Assembly: GCF_038900055.1 (NCBI RefSeq)
Contig: NZ_JBBMQM010000001.1
Location: 1,550,001 to 1,614,000, forward strand
DNA length: 64,000 nt
Reading direction: 5' to 3'
Source: Henriciella sp. AS95
GTDB lineage: Bacteria; Pseudomonadota; Alphaproteobacteria; Caulobacterales; Hyphomonadaceae
Shown: in pieces, positions 1 to 8,582 of the stretch
How the letters are laid out: the number at the start of each line of letters is the position of its first letter
Position numbering within the stretch: position 1 is the first letter of the stretch
Made by a program: the position numbers and the translations under genes
Notes under the pieces: model-generated
Seen by the model: only the letters and a program-made list of their open reading frames with translations
The model's database searches: none
What the model was told of the DNA's origin: nothing

Positions 1-723
<723 letters not shown>

Positions 724-902
724 TCAACTTCGAACGCCCATCCGGACCCGATTTGGTTTCTGCTTCGTTACTCTCTGCGGCGTCGTCTGCAGATAGCCGA
801 AAATTTATTCATTTCGGTACCGTAACAAACTTTATCGCCGCCTGTGGATAGATTTGTGGGTAAGCCAGTGAATTTTATGCGAAGGGCCTGTTTACAGGCT
901 GC

Positions 903-2036
903 TCAGACATCCAGTTTCAACTGCCCGTTCGGGCCTTCGGGCGGACAGAAAAGATCCGTTCGGAGCCGCGAGCGAGGTGTGTCGAGGTGCAGCCTGCGCG
1001 CGGCTTTCTGGAAACGCTGGGCAATGAGACGGGCATGCGGTCCCTGGCCGCGTCCGCGTTCGAACCAGTTGGAATCGTAATCCTGACCGCCGCGCATGGC
1101 GCGCAGCAGATTGATGATCCGGGCTGCCCGGTCTGGATAATGCTGGGCCAGCCATTCGTGGAAAATGTCCTTCAGCTCGAAAGGCAGGCGCAGCATGACG
1201 TAGCCCGCGCTCTTTGCGCCATTATCGGCGGCGGCCTCCAGCAGCGGCTCGATTTCATGTTCGTTCAGCGACGGAATGATTGGCGCTGTCATCACGATGA
1301 CTTCGATCCCTGCATCGGCCAGCGCCCGGACCGTTTGCAGACGCCGATAGGGGGCCGCCGCCCGCGGCTCCATCTGGCGGGAAAGTCTTGGATCGAGAGT
1401 GGTGATGGATACCCCGACCCGCGCAATGCCTTTGGCCGCCATGGGCGCAATGATGTCGATATCGCGCTGGATGAGCGCGGACTTGGTCAGCAGGGTGACC
1501 GGGTGATTATGCTCTGACAGGATTTCGAGAAAGGTTCTCGTCAGTTTCAGCTGACGCTCGACGGGCTGATACGCGTCGGTGTTCATGCCGAGAGCGATGG
1601 GTTTTGGCACATAGGACGGACGCGAAAGTTCGCGCCGCAGCAAGTCCGGCCCGCCAGGCTTGAAGAAGATCTTGCTCTCGAAATCGAGACCGGCCGACAG
1701 ACCATGAAAGGCGTGGGTCGGACGCGCAAAGCAATAGACGCAGCCGTGTTCGCAGCCGCGATAAGGATTGATCGTCCGGTCAAATGAAATGTCGGGCGAG
1801 CGATTGTAAGTGATGATCGTCTTTGCGACCTCACGCGTCAGCGTCGTTTCAAGCCGGGCTGCGGCATCGTCGATCGTGCCCCAGCCATCGTCAAAGGCGG
1901 CATGGGTCTCACGTTCGAACCGTCCCGTCTGATTAGAAATGGCGCCGCGGCCTCTATGCTCGAACCGTTCGCTCGCACCTGCGACGTCGATCAGGTTTAC
2001 CCGTCCGCGTCTGGATAGTTTCTGTGTCTGCCTCAT
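903..2036 (-). CDS. PA0069-family radical SAM protein
   Basis: Radical SAM protein of the PA0069 / spore-photoproduct-lyase-like group; the substrate of this family is not known to me. With the ATG at 2034-2036 it has about 377 residues. The [4Fe-4S] motif CEHGCVYC (Cys95, Cys99, Cys102) follows NPYRG, and the family sequence GMNTDAYQPVE lies about 55 residues further on. An in-frame GTG at 2052-2054 could add six residues, and neither start has a good ribosome binding site. The N-terminal sequence FEHRGRGA is typical of the family. It lies upstream of ccrM on the same strand with a 203-base gap, so co-transcription is possible but not shown. Confidence 0.88.
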   Translation of the reverse strand: MRQTQKLSRRGRVNLIDVAGASERFEHRGRGAISNQTGRFERETHAAFDDGWGTIDDAAARLETTLTREVAKTIITYNRSPDISFDRTINPYRGCEHGCVYCFARPTHAFHGLSAGLDFESKIFFKPGGPDLLRRELSRPSYVPKPIALGMNTDAYQPVERQLKLTRTFLEILSEHNHPVTLLTKSALIQRDIDIIAPMAAKGIARVGVSITTLDPRLSRQMEPRAAAPYRRLQTVRALADAGIEVIVMTAPIIPSLNEHEIEPLLEAAADNGAKSAGYVMLRLPFELKDIFHEWLAQHYPDRAARIINLLRAMRGGQDYDSNWFERGRGQGPHARLIAQRFQKAARRLHLDTPRSRLRTDLFCPPEGPNGQLKLDV

Positions 2037-2131
2037 GGTCCCGGAGGAAATCACGGGAAAAAGAACAAAACAAGAACAAATTTGCCAAAGCTGTGGATGG
2101 CTGGGCGAGGGGCGCTAGCGTGCTGGCGGGA

Positions 2132-2545
2132 CTAGGTTTTGCGGGTGTTGAAGGATTTTAGGATCTGCCGCAGGTGAGCCGGCAGGCCGGTCGGCAGATA
2201 CAGGTCGAGCTCATCGGACATGCTGAGGCCCTTGGGCAATTGTCCGGCTTCGGATTTGACGGCGAGCAATTGCATCGGCGTATCGTCGAAATGCCGACGC
2301 GTCTGGCGTTCTTCGAGCACGGTTACGACATGACTATGACGCGCATCGCTGCAGATACGGTCATAGATCTCACGAACGGCCGCCTCTGGGCCTTCCAGGA
2401 CCTGGAGAAAGTTCGGACCATTATAGAGCAGGGTTCCCGTCACTTCGGCGTCGCTATTGTTGCGGATCGCCGACTCGAGAATGTCCTGAAGATTTTGTGA
2501 CGAGACAGCATCGCGTGCGGTGCTGACGTAAACAAGTCGGTACAT
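2132..2545 (-). CDS. BLUF-domain blue-light sensor, stand-alone (first of two)
   Basis: Short flavin photoreceptor of 137 residues. The BLUF core covers residues 1-95: LVYVS contains the flavin-contacting Tyr6, an NN pair sits near residue 30, and FLQVLEG holds the conserved Gln. No output domain follows, only a tail of about 40 residues, so it probably signals by protein contact. I chose the second ATG (2543-2545) because AAGG lies six bases upstream; the ATG at 2551 adds Met-Ile. In the beta-5 region the usual Trp-x-Met reads Thr-x-Met (FDDTPMQ), so the tryptophan is missing. The second BLUF gene near the right end keeps it. Confidence 0.9.
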   Translation of the reverse strand: MYRLVYVSTARDAVSSQNLQDILESAIRNNSDAEVTGTLLYNGPNFLQVLEGPEAAVREIYDRICSDARHSHVVTVLEERQTRRHFDDTPMQLLAVKSEAGQLPKGLSMSDELDLYLPTGLPAHLRQILKSFNTRKT

Positions 2546-2623
2546 TATCATCCTTACAGATTTGAGCCGACTTGGCGGTATCTGGTCGTCAGCGTCGATA
2601 ACTTAGATCAATCTAGCTGTTCA

Positions 2624-3232
2624 TCAGAAGCCTTGTTGCTGTTTTTTATACCTTTTCCAGTCTTCCGCGATGTCGATATCAATCAGCTGCGGCAGAAGTG
2701 TCACGCGCGCATGTTCCGGCAGGTTGGACCACACATCCTCCATGGCGTGCGGTGTCGACCAGCGCACGTCTTTGAAGACGTCGGGGCTCTTGAGGCGTTC
2801 GCTCAGGCCGAGCAGCCAGAAACCGCCATCATCGGCCGGGCCGAAAACGAGCCCATTGCGCCGCAGTGAGGTGGCTGCCTGACGAAGGTGGGTATGGGTC
2901 ATTTCCGGCGCGTCAGCGCCGACAAAAATGATGGGACCGTGCGGCGCTTCCATCATGGCGCGGGTCAACCGGTCACCAAGATTGCCCTTTCCCTGCGGAT
3001 ACCTGGAGATATGCGGTGGCCAGAGCCCGCCAAGCGTGTCGTCGAGGGCGCGGTATGGTTCGACGTACAAGCGCGTTTCCCAGGCGGTATCGCGGGCCGC
3101 TCTCATCGTCCTGGCGAGCGTAAAACGGGCGATGCGCCGCGCTTCGGTACCGCCCAGCCCGGCAGCAAGCCGTGTTTTCGACAAGGCTATGCGGGGCGGC
3201 TTTGCGAAGATAAGCAGGGTTGGTCTGGTCAT
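2624..3232 (-). CDS. TIGR04282-type glycosyltransferase (arsenosugar biosynthesis-like, DUF2064)
   Basis: A 202-residue nucleotidyl/glycosyl-transferase-like protein of the DUF2064 family. It opens with LLIFAKPPRIALSKTRLA, shows GDRL near residue 88 and IIFVGADAPEM near residue 100, and continues with GPADDGGFWLLGL, all typical of the family. In many alphaproteobacteria it is encoded next to a TIGR04283 family-2 glycosyltransferase. Here that partner lies 620 bases upstream on the same strand, with a lipoprotein gene on the opposite strand between them. The link to arsenosugars comes from the family name; no arsenic gene is seen nearby. Confidence 0.85.
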   Translation of the reverse strand: MTRPTLLIFAKPPRIALSKTRLAAGLGGTEARRIARFTLARTMRAARDTAWETRLYVEPYRALDDTLGGLWPPHISRYPQGKGNLGDRLTRAMMEAPHGPIIFVGADAPEMTHTHLRQAATSLRRNGLVFGPADDGGFWLLGLSERLKSPDVFKDVRWSTPHAMEDVWSNLPEHARVTLLPQLIDIDIAEDWKRYKKQQQGF

Positions 3233-3294
3233 AATCAGGACATGAAGGCCGGCAAGTGTTACAAGGAATCAGTGAGTAAGTTGGGACTTAAAGC

Positions 3295-3858
3295 ATGAAA
3301 CTCGTCAGACAATTCTGCATTCTGTCGCTGGCAATGGTGTCGCTATCGGCGTGTTTCCTGACGGAGACATCGCTCATCGATGAGGGGGAGGCTGTCCTTC
3401 CGGTGGATGGTGACATGGTGGTCTGCCTGAGCGAAGAGGACCCGTGCATTGATCTGGTGCGTCTGGACGATGGCTATTTCGCACAGTCGCCAGAAGACCC
3501 CGACGATACCTTCAAATTGCGCTTTGCGCCGCTCGCGCAGGTGGCGGGCAAGCAGGTTTTCCTCGCCGAAGCCGAACTCAACCAAGATGAGCAAACCGGT
3601 TATGCCTACGGTCTTGCCCGGCGCGTTTCAGAGCCGAATGCGCGCGGGGCAACCATGGACGTGGCGCCGCTCGATTGTGAAGATGCGAGTGAGAAATTGA
3701 TGGCCAAGTTCCGGGCGAATGGCGGGACGGTTGAGGCCGGCAAGATCACCTCCTGCGCGCCCCAATCGCTCGCGCAGTTGAAAGACACCGTTCTCCTCAT
3801 GCACCAAGAGGATCTCGCAGATGATGTCTGGTGGGCTGCGCAGGCGCGCGAGTTCTAA
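3295..3858 (+). CDS. Hypothetical lipoprotein between two glycosyltransferase genes
   Basis: A 187-residue protein I do not recognise. A lipoprotein signal peptide ends in the lipobox LSAC (Cys19 or so). The mature part is acidic and contains three further cysteines in its C-terminal two thirds (LDCED, ITSCAP) plus an early pair in VVCLSEEDPCID, so disulfides are possible in the envelope. Its last four bases overlap the 3' end of the converging glycosyltransferase gene. It interrupts a gene pair that is usually adjacent. Confidence 0.75.
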   Translation: MKLVRQFCILSLAMVSLSACFLTETSLIDEGEAVLPVDGDMVVCLSEEDPCIDLVRLDDGYFAQSPEDPDDTFKLRFAPLAQVAGKQVFLAEAELNQDEQTGYAYGLARRVSEPNARGATMDVAPLDCEDASEKLMAKFRANGGTVEAGKITSCAPQSLAQLKDTVLLMHQEDLADDVWWAAQAREF

Positions 3859-4538
3859 TTGTATTTCGCTGCAAGCTTCTCCGGGCTGACGCCCAGAAGG
3901 TAACGCGTGATCAGGGAGGCATTGTGCCAGCTGCGCTTGCGCCAGCCGTCGCGCTCATATTTGGCGGCGGATGTCCTGGCTTCGGCGGACAGTATGGAAA
4001 AACGCTGCTTTCCGATCGCCTGAATGATGCGGACATCTTCCATCAGAGGCAGGTCTTCGTAGCCGCCCACCTCATCATAAAGCGCGCGGGGCAGGAGCAG
4101 GCCCTGGTCGCCATAGGGCAGGCCGAGCCAGCGGGCCCGGCGGTTGGCGCGGGCCGAGACATGTTTCGCCATCGGATGGTCTGAGCGAAAGGCGAGGGTG
4201 AAGACGGCTGCTTTGCCCGCGCGATCACGCATGTGATCGGCGACGCGTTCCGGCCAGTCGCGCGACAGGACAGTGTCAGCGTGCAGGAAGAGCAGCCAGT
4301 CTCCACGGGCCTTCTGCGCGCCCGCGATCAGCTGCTTCGCTCGACCCGGTTGGCTTTGGACAATCTCAGCGCCCGTGCCTTCGGCGATGGCGAGTGTCGG
4401 GTCCTGCGAGCCGCCGTCCGACACGATCAGCTCGCGCACCAGCCCGGCCTTGAGCCCCGGTATCAGCGCGTCAAGGCAGGCCGGCAGGTCTGCGGCGGCG
4501 TTCAGCGTTGGAATAATGATCGAAATCGGCGCGGCCAT
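3855..4538 (-). CDS. TIGR04283-type family-2 glycosyltransferase (arsenosugar biosynthesis-like)
   Basis: A 227-residue GT-A fold glycosyltransferase. It begins ISIIIPTLNAA, has the nucleotide-binding DGGSQD near residue 42, the metal-binding-site equivalent LFLHADT near residue 84, and the acceptor-region EDLPLMEDVR. These match the TIGR04283 family, which is frequently the neighbour of TIGR04282 proteins. No membrane segment is seen, so it is probably cytoplasmic. It ends in a 4-base overlap with the converging lipoprotein gene. Confidence 0.87.
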   Translation of the reverse strand: MAAPISIIIPTLNAAADLPACLDALIPGLKAGLVRELIVSDGGSQDPTLAIAEGTGAEIVQSQPGRAKQLIAGAQKARGDWLLFLHADTVLSRDWPERVADHMRDRAGKAAVFTLAFRSDHPMAKHVSARANRRARWLGLPYGDQGLLLPRALYDEVGGYEDLPLMEDVRIIQAIGKQRFSILSAEARTSAAKYERDGWRKRSWHNASLITRYLLGVSPEKLAAKYN

Positions 4539-4653
4539 GGCGCTAGCTCATACAGCAATTCTTTCAAGGGTCGAGATGGTGCCGTGTCGCCGGAACAGTC
4601 GGCTCCATCTGGCGTTGTTAGATTGATTAACAAACAAACAGGAGCCCGAACTC

Positions 4654-5130
4654 ATGAGCACGATCTATGAGACCCTCAAACAGGATCACGACCGTCACCG
4701 CAAAATGCTGTCCCTGATTGCCGACACGCACGGTGATTCAGAAGAGCGCCGTGAGGCATGGGACAAGTTTTACAATGATGTCAGCGCGCATGCGGCGGCT
4801 GAGGAAGAGACGTTCTATTCCAAACTGATTTCGAAAGAAGACGGTCAGCCGGAAGGCCGCCACTCCGTTGCCGAGCACAAGGAGCTCGACGACCTGATGG
4901 AAGAACTGAATGAAATTGAGTTCTCCAGCCCCGCCTGGCTCACCAAATTCAAGGACCTCAAGCACCGCTACGAGCACCATATTGACGAGGAAGAACAGGA
5001 CATTTTCCCGGTCGCGAAAAAAACTATCGGTGACGATGGAACCGAAAAGATTGGATCGGCGTTTGAGACTCGTAAGGACGCTGAACTCGACCTTGTCGAA
5101 GAGAAGGCCGAGGAAAAGTTAGAAGAATAA
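4654..5130 (+). CDS. Hemerythrin-domain protein
   Basis: A 158-residue hemerythrin / HHE cation-binding protein predicted to hold a non-haem di-iron centre. Candidate ligands are His12 and His15 (QDHDRH), His46 with Glu50 (HAAAEEE), His70/Glu74/His75 (HSVAEHKE) and His108-Glu112 (HHIDEEEQDIFP). A highly charged tail of about 35 residues, rich in Glu and Lys, follows the fold. It is cytoplasmic by the absence of a signal peptide. The gene stands alone and is followed by a strong terminator. A role in oxygen, NO or iron handling is family knowledge; the ligand is unknown. Confidence 0.92.
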   Translation: MSTIYETLKQDHDRHRKMLSLIADTHGDSEERREAWDKFYNDVSAHAAAEEETFYSKLISKEDGQPEGRHSVAEHKELDDLMEELNEIEFSSPAWLTKFKDLKHRYEHHIDEEEQDIFPVAKKTIGDDGTEKIGSAFETRKDAELDLVEEKAEEKLEE

Positions 5131-5220
5131 ATCCAGTTAGGACGAGGAGCCGGACCGAACATCCTGTAGACCGTCTTAGACCAGGGCAAGCAAAGTCCCC
5201 CTCCTTTGCCGCCCACATTA

Positions 5221-5268
5221 AAAGCCCGGTGCGTCACCCTCCCCCTCATCGACGCGCCGGGCTTTTTT
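5221..5268 (+). terminator. Rho-independent terminator after the hemerythrin gene
   Basis: AAAGCCCGG pairs with CCGGGCTTT, and inside it GCGTC pairs with GACGC around a 15-base loop. Six to seven T follow. It lies about 90 bases after the hemerythrin stop and can also stop transcription from the other side through its A-rich left flank. Confidence 0.88.
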
Positions 5269-5361
5269 CGTGCGCGAATGAAAGCTGAGACTAAGCCTAT
5301 CGCCTAAAACTGGCTGCATTATTTCAGGGCCGTTGCCAGACGGCAGCATGGTTCTGAGAAA

Positions 5362-6153
5362 TTAGAGGTCGTTCAATCGTTTCTGAATCTGCAACAGGTC
5401 GCGCCAGGCGCGGCTCTTTTCCGGTGGCCGCCGCAGCAGGAAGGCGGGATGGAACATCGGGAACATGGGCGCCTCAAAGCCGCCCGGTGTTGTCAGCCGT
5501 TGTTCGGTGCCGCGCAATTTCATGATGCCGTCGCGGGTCTGCAGCAGCGACTTTGCGGCGACGCCCCCGGCGACGATGACCAGCTTCGGTGCCCCAAGCT
5601 CCACCATCCGGTCAACGAAGGGCCGGCAGAGCTCCAGTTCCTCATCGGACGGGTTCCGGTTTCCGGGCGGGCGCCAGTAATTGACGTTCGTAATGAAAGT
5701 GTTCTGGGTGCGCGACAGGTTGATCGCCGCCAGCATCTTGTCGAGCAATTGCCCGGCACGGCCCACGAAAGGTAGGCCCTTGGCGTCCTCTTCGGCGCCG
5801 GGGCCTTCGCCGATCACCATGACCGGTGCGCCTTGCACGCCGTCAAAGCAGACCGTGTTGCGGGCGGATTCTTTCAGGATGCAGCCGTCGAAGCCTTCAA
5901 TAGCCGCCTTCAGCGCATCCAGACTGTCGGCCTTTTTGGCCAGTTTACGCGCATCATTGACCCAGTCTTCATGCGTCTTGGCGCGTTTCAGGCGGCGCGG
6001 TTTCGGCGCGTCATCGCTGGCTGGAGGCGCTGTGGCGCGTGCCTCTGCCGCCTTCTTCAGCGCCCGCATTTCCACCTCATCGGTTTCCACGCCCATCTCG
6101 TCCCACCAGTCCTGGAGGGCTTTCAGCGCGAGAGAAGAATCAGGCTGGGGCAT
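5362..6153 (-). CDS. Uracil-DNA glycosylase, family-4-like without a full Fe-S ligand set
   Basis: Base-excision repair glycosylase of the UDG superfamily, about 263 residues from the ATG at 6151-6153, which has AGGG seven bases upstream. Family motifs are clear: GEGPGAEED (115-123), PFVGRAGQLLD, RPPGNRNP (161-168) and HPAFLLRRP (235-243). Classical family-4 enzymes bind a [4Fe-4S] cluster with four cysteines. Here the equivalents appear to be Phe88, Cys91, Trp160 and Cys176, so two are lost. A Bradyrhizobium enzyme of this type was described as a separate class without a cluster. An N-terminal extension of about 80 residues, rich in Ala and Lys, precedes the domain. Confidence 0.85.
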   Translation of the reverse strand: MPQPDSSLALKALQDWWDEMGVETDEVEMRALKKAAEARATAPPASDDAPKPRRLKRAKTHEDWVNDARKLAKKADSLDALKAAIEGFDGCILKESARNTVCFDGVQGAPVMVIGEGPGAEEDAKGLPFVGRAGQLLDKMLAAINLSRTQNTFITNVNYWRPPGNRNPSDEELELCRPFVDRMVELGAPKLVIVAGGVAAKSLLQTRDGIMKLRGTEQRLTTPGGFEAPMFPMFHPAFLLRRPPEKSRAWRDLLQIQKRLNDL

Positions 6154-6249
6154 TGAGACCCTTTGGAATTCGGCTAAATCAAATGTAGACCGGGTGCGAA
6201 ACATGTATAGGGCAGGCTGACACGCGCCGCCACAGCTGGGAGTTATTAG

Positions 6250-7932
6250 ATGAGTGAAGCCGTAGAACGCGAATCAATGGAGTTCGATCTGGTGATCGTG
6301 GGGGGCGGACCTGCCGGTCTTGCCGCCGCCATTCGCGCCAAACAACTTGCCAATGAAGCCGGAGACGAACTGGAAGTCGTCGTTCTGGAAAAAGGCGGCG
6401 AGATCGGCGCACACATCCTGTCAGGCGTCGTGGTTGACCCGGTCGGTCTCGATTCGCTGGTTCCCGGCTGGCGTGAGCGCGATGATGCGCCGCTGAAAAC
6501 CGAAGTCACAGGCGACAAGTTCATCTGGCTCGGCCCTAAGGGCTCAATGGATATCTCCTGGCTGCCAATGCCGGGCTATATGAAGAACCACGGCAATTAT
6601 ACCGGCTCGCTCGCCAATGTGACGCGCTGGCTCGGCCAGGAAGCTGAAAATCTCGGTGTGCAGGTTTTCCCGGGCTTTGCTGCCTCGGAAATCGTTTACG
6701 GCGACGCTGGCGAAGTCAAAGGCGTCGTCGCTGGCGTCATGGGCATTGCTGCCGACGGAACGCACAAGCCAGACTATGAGCCAGGCATGGAGCTGCTCGG
6801 CAAATATGTGCTCTTCGCTGAAGGCGCGCGCGGATCGCTGTCGAAACAGCTGATCGCGCATTACGACCTCTCTGAAGGCAAGGAGCCGCAAAAGTATGGC
6901 ATCGGCCTGAAAGAGCTCTGGTCTGTGCCGGAAGAGAATTTCAAGGAAGGTTATGTCCAGCACACGCTTGGATGGCCGCTCGACGACAAGACCGGCGGCG
7001 GCAGCTTCCTCTATCACTTCCGTGATGGCGGTGAGCCTTTCGTCTCGCTCGGCTTCGTGGTTCACCTGAACTACAAGAATCCGTACCTGTCGCCGTATCA
7101 GGAACTGCAGCGCTGGAAGCACCATCCAGACATCCTGAAATATATCGAAGGCGGCAAGCGCGTCGGTTATGGCGCGCGGGCGATTGTCGAAGGCGGCTAC
7201 CAGTCGCTTCCGAAACTGACCTTCCCGGGCGGCGCACTGATCGGTTGTTCGGCCGGTTTCGTGAACGTGCCACGCATCAAGGGCAGCCATAACGCCATCC
7301 TCACCGGCATGATGGGCGCGGAAGCCGCCGTTGCGGCGATCAAGGAAGGCCGTCAGGGCGATGAGCTCACCACCTATCAGACGGCCTATGAAGACTCGTC
7401 GGTTCGCAAGGAGCTGTTTGCGGTCCGCAATGTGAAGCCGCTTCTCTCCAAGATGGGCACAACGCTTGGCACGCTCATGGGCGGCGTCGAGATGTGGTGC
7501 ACCAAACTGTTCGGCGGCTTCTCCTTCTTCGGCACCATGGGCCACGGCAAAACGGACGCTGCAGCGCTTCAGCCTGCGTCCAAGCACAAGCCGATCGATT
7601 ATCCGAAGCCGGATGGCAAGATCAGCTTCGACAAGCTGACCAGCGTCTCCTTCACCAACACCAACCATGCCGAGAACCAGCCGGTCCACCTGATCGTCAA
7701 GGACATGGAGCTGCAGAAGCGCTCAGAGCATGACGTCTATGCAGGCCCATCGGCGCGTTATTGCCCCGCAGGCGTCTATGAGTGGGTAGAGGAAGAGGGC
7801 AAGGAGCCACGCTTCCAGATCAACTCGCAGAACTGCATTCACTGCAAGACGTGCGATATCAAGGACCCCAACCTGAACATCACCTGGACCACGCCGGAAG
7901 GTGGCGGCGGACCTGCCTATCCGAATATGTAG
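6250..7932 (+). CDS. etfD: Electron transfer flavoprotein-ubiquinone oxidoreductase
   Basis: Inner-membrane-associated flavoprotein that passes electrons from ETF (fatty acid and amino acid oxidation) to ubiquinone. The 560 residues fit the family. An FAD-binding GGGPAGLAAAIRAKQ lies near residue 17. The C-terminus carries the 4Fe-4S ligands Cys505 (CPAGVY), Cys529, Cys532 and Cys535 (CIHCKTCDIKDP), then the usual NITWTTPEGGGGPAYPNM ending. It is divergent from the UDG gene, with about 95 bases between them. The symbol etfD is the bacterial/human-style name; some annotations use fixC-like names. Confidence 0.97.
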   Translation: MSEAVERESMEFDLVIVGGGPAGLAAAIRAKQLANEAGDELEVVVLEKGGEIGAHILSGVVVDPVGLDSLVPGWRERDDAPLKTEVTGDKFIWLGPKGSMDISWLPMPGYMKNHGNYTGSLANVTRWLGQEAENLGVQVFPGFAASEIVYGDAGEVKGVVAGVMGIAADGTHKPDYEPGMELLGKYVLFAEGARGSLSKQLIAHYDLSEGKEPQKYGIGLKELWSVPEENFKEGYVQHTLGWPLDDKTGGGSFLYHFRDGGEPFVSLGFVVHLNYKNPYLSPYQELQRWKHHPDILKYIEGGKRVGYGARAIVEGGYQSLPKLTFPGGALIGCSAGFVNVPRIKGSHNAILTGMMGAEAAVAAIKEGRQGDELTTYQTAYEDSSVRKELFAVRNVKPLLSKMGTTLGTLMGGVEMWCTKLFGGFSFFGTMGHGKTDAAALQPASKHKPIDYPKPDGKISFDKLTSVSFTNTNHAENQPVHLIVKDMELQKRSEHDVYAGPSARYCPAGVYEWVEEEGKEPRFQINSQNCIHCKTCDIKDPNLNITWTTPEGGGGPAYPNM

Positions 7933-7970
7933 GATAGCGGTCTTTCGTCTTTTCTGGTGGGGGAAAGGAT

Positions 7971-8582
7971 ATGCAGAGTTTCGAATTCAAGGCGGCGGTC
8001 CTTGCGGGCCGCAAGCCGTGGACACTCGATAGCGGGCTCATCACGAAAGCGGGTGAGCCCTTCTGCGACCTTCGCCAGGTCGATCGTGCCCTGATTGCGG
8101 AAATGACGGTTCGTTACAATCACTCGGCATGGTTTGATTTGTTCGACGGCAAAAAGCGCTATCGGATCTCATGCAACCTGCCAGATGGCGATGAACACAA
8201 TCTGGAATTCAAGCGCCTGGTCTCAGCGATTCTGGCTGACCTTGCTGAGCGTAAACCTGACTTGCCGGTCGCCTTTGGCGCGGGCGGCGGGGAGCGCACA
8301 GCGATGTTCACGATCGGCGTGCTGGCGTTCGTGTTCGGTGCATTCGTCCTGATCGCGCTGATGATGGGCGGCGTTCGAGACAGCAAGGCGATGCTCGCTC
8401 TGCTGTGCGGCGGCGGTTTTATGCTGTTCGGCGCCTGGACGGGCTGGTCGTCCAGGCCATGGGCCTCGCCGCCATCGCTACCCGTGAGTGCGGCCAGCGA
8501 AATTTTTGCGCGCCTCGCCGTGAAGGAAGAGCCATCCGGCGCTGAGGATCAGGGCGAACGTCCAGAACAGGATAAAGGGTAG
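7971..8582 (+). CDS. Hypothetical membrane protein with a C-terminal antisense overlap
   Basis: An unrecognised protein of up to 203 residues, 38 bases after etfD with AAAGG before the ATG. Residues 1-105 are soluble and mixed. Two hydrophobic segments follow (about 108-127 and 133-152, FTIGVLAFVFGAFVLIALMM and MLALLCGGGFMLFGAW). The last 35 codons run antisense into the 3' end of the converging glycosyltransferase gene. This tail is hydrophilic and low in complexity (EEPSGAEDQGERPEQDKG), so it is probably a read-through extension after loss of an earlier stop. Confidence 0.7.
   Translation: MQSFEFKAAVLAGRKPWTLDSGLITKAGEPFCDLRQVDRALIAEMTVRYNHSAWFDLFDGKKRYRISCNLPDGDEHNLEFKRLVSAILADLAERKPDLPVAFGAGGGERTAMFTIGVLAFVFGAFVLIALMMGGVRDSKAMLALLCGGGFMLFGAWTGWSSRPWASPPSLPVSAASEIFARLAVKEEPSGAEDQGERPEQDKG

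Noticed and set aside
881-900. Palindrome GCCTGT-TT-ACAGGC after the radical SAM gene as terminator
   Set aside because: The stem is short and no T-run follows on the minus strand.
6544-7689. A 381-residue frame antisense to etfD
   Set aside because: High-GC antisense shadow of a well-supported gene; the translation has no domain and no ribosome binding site.
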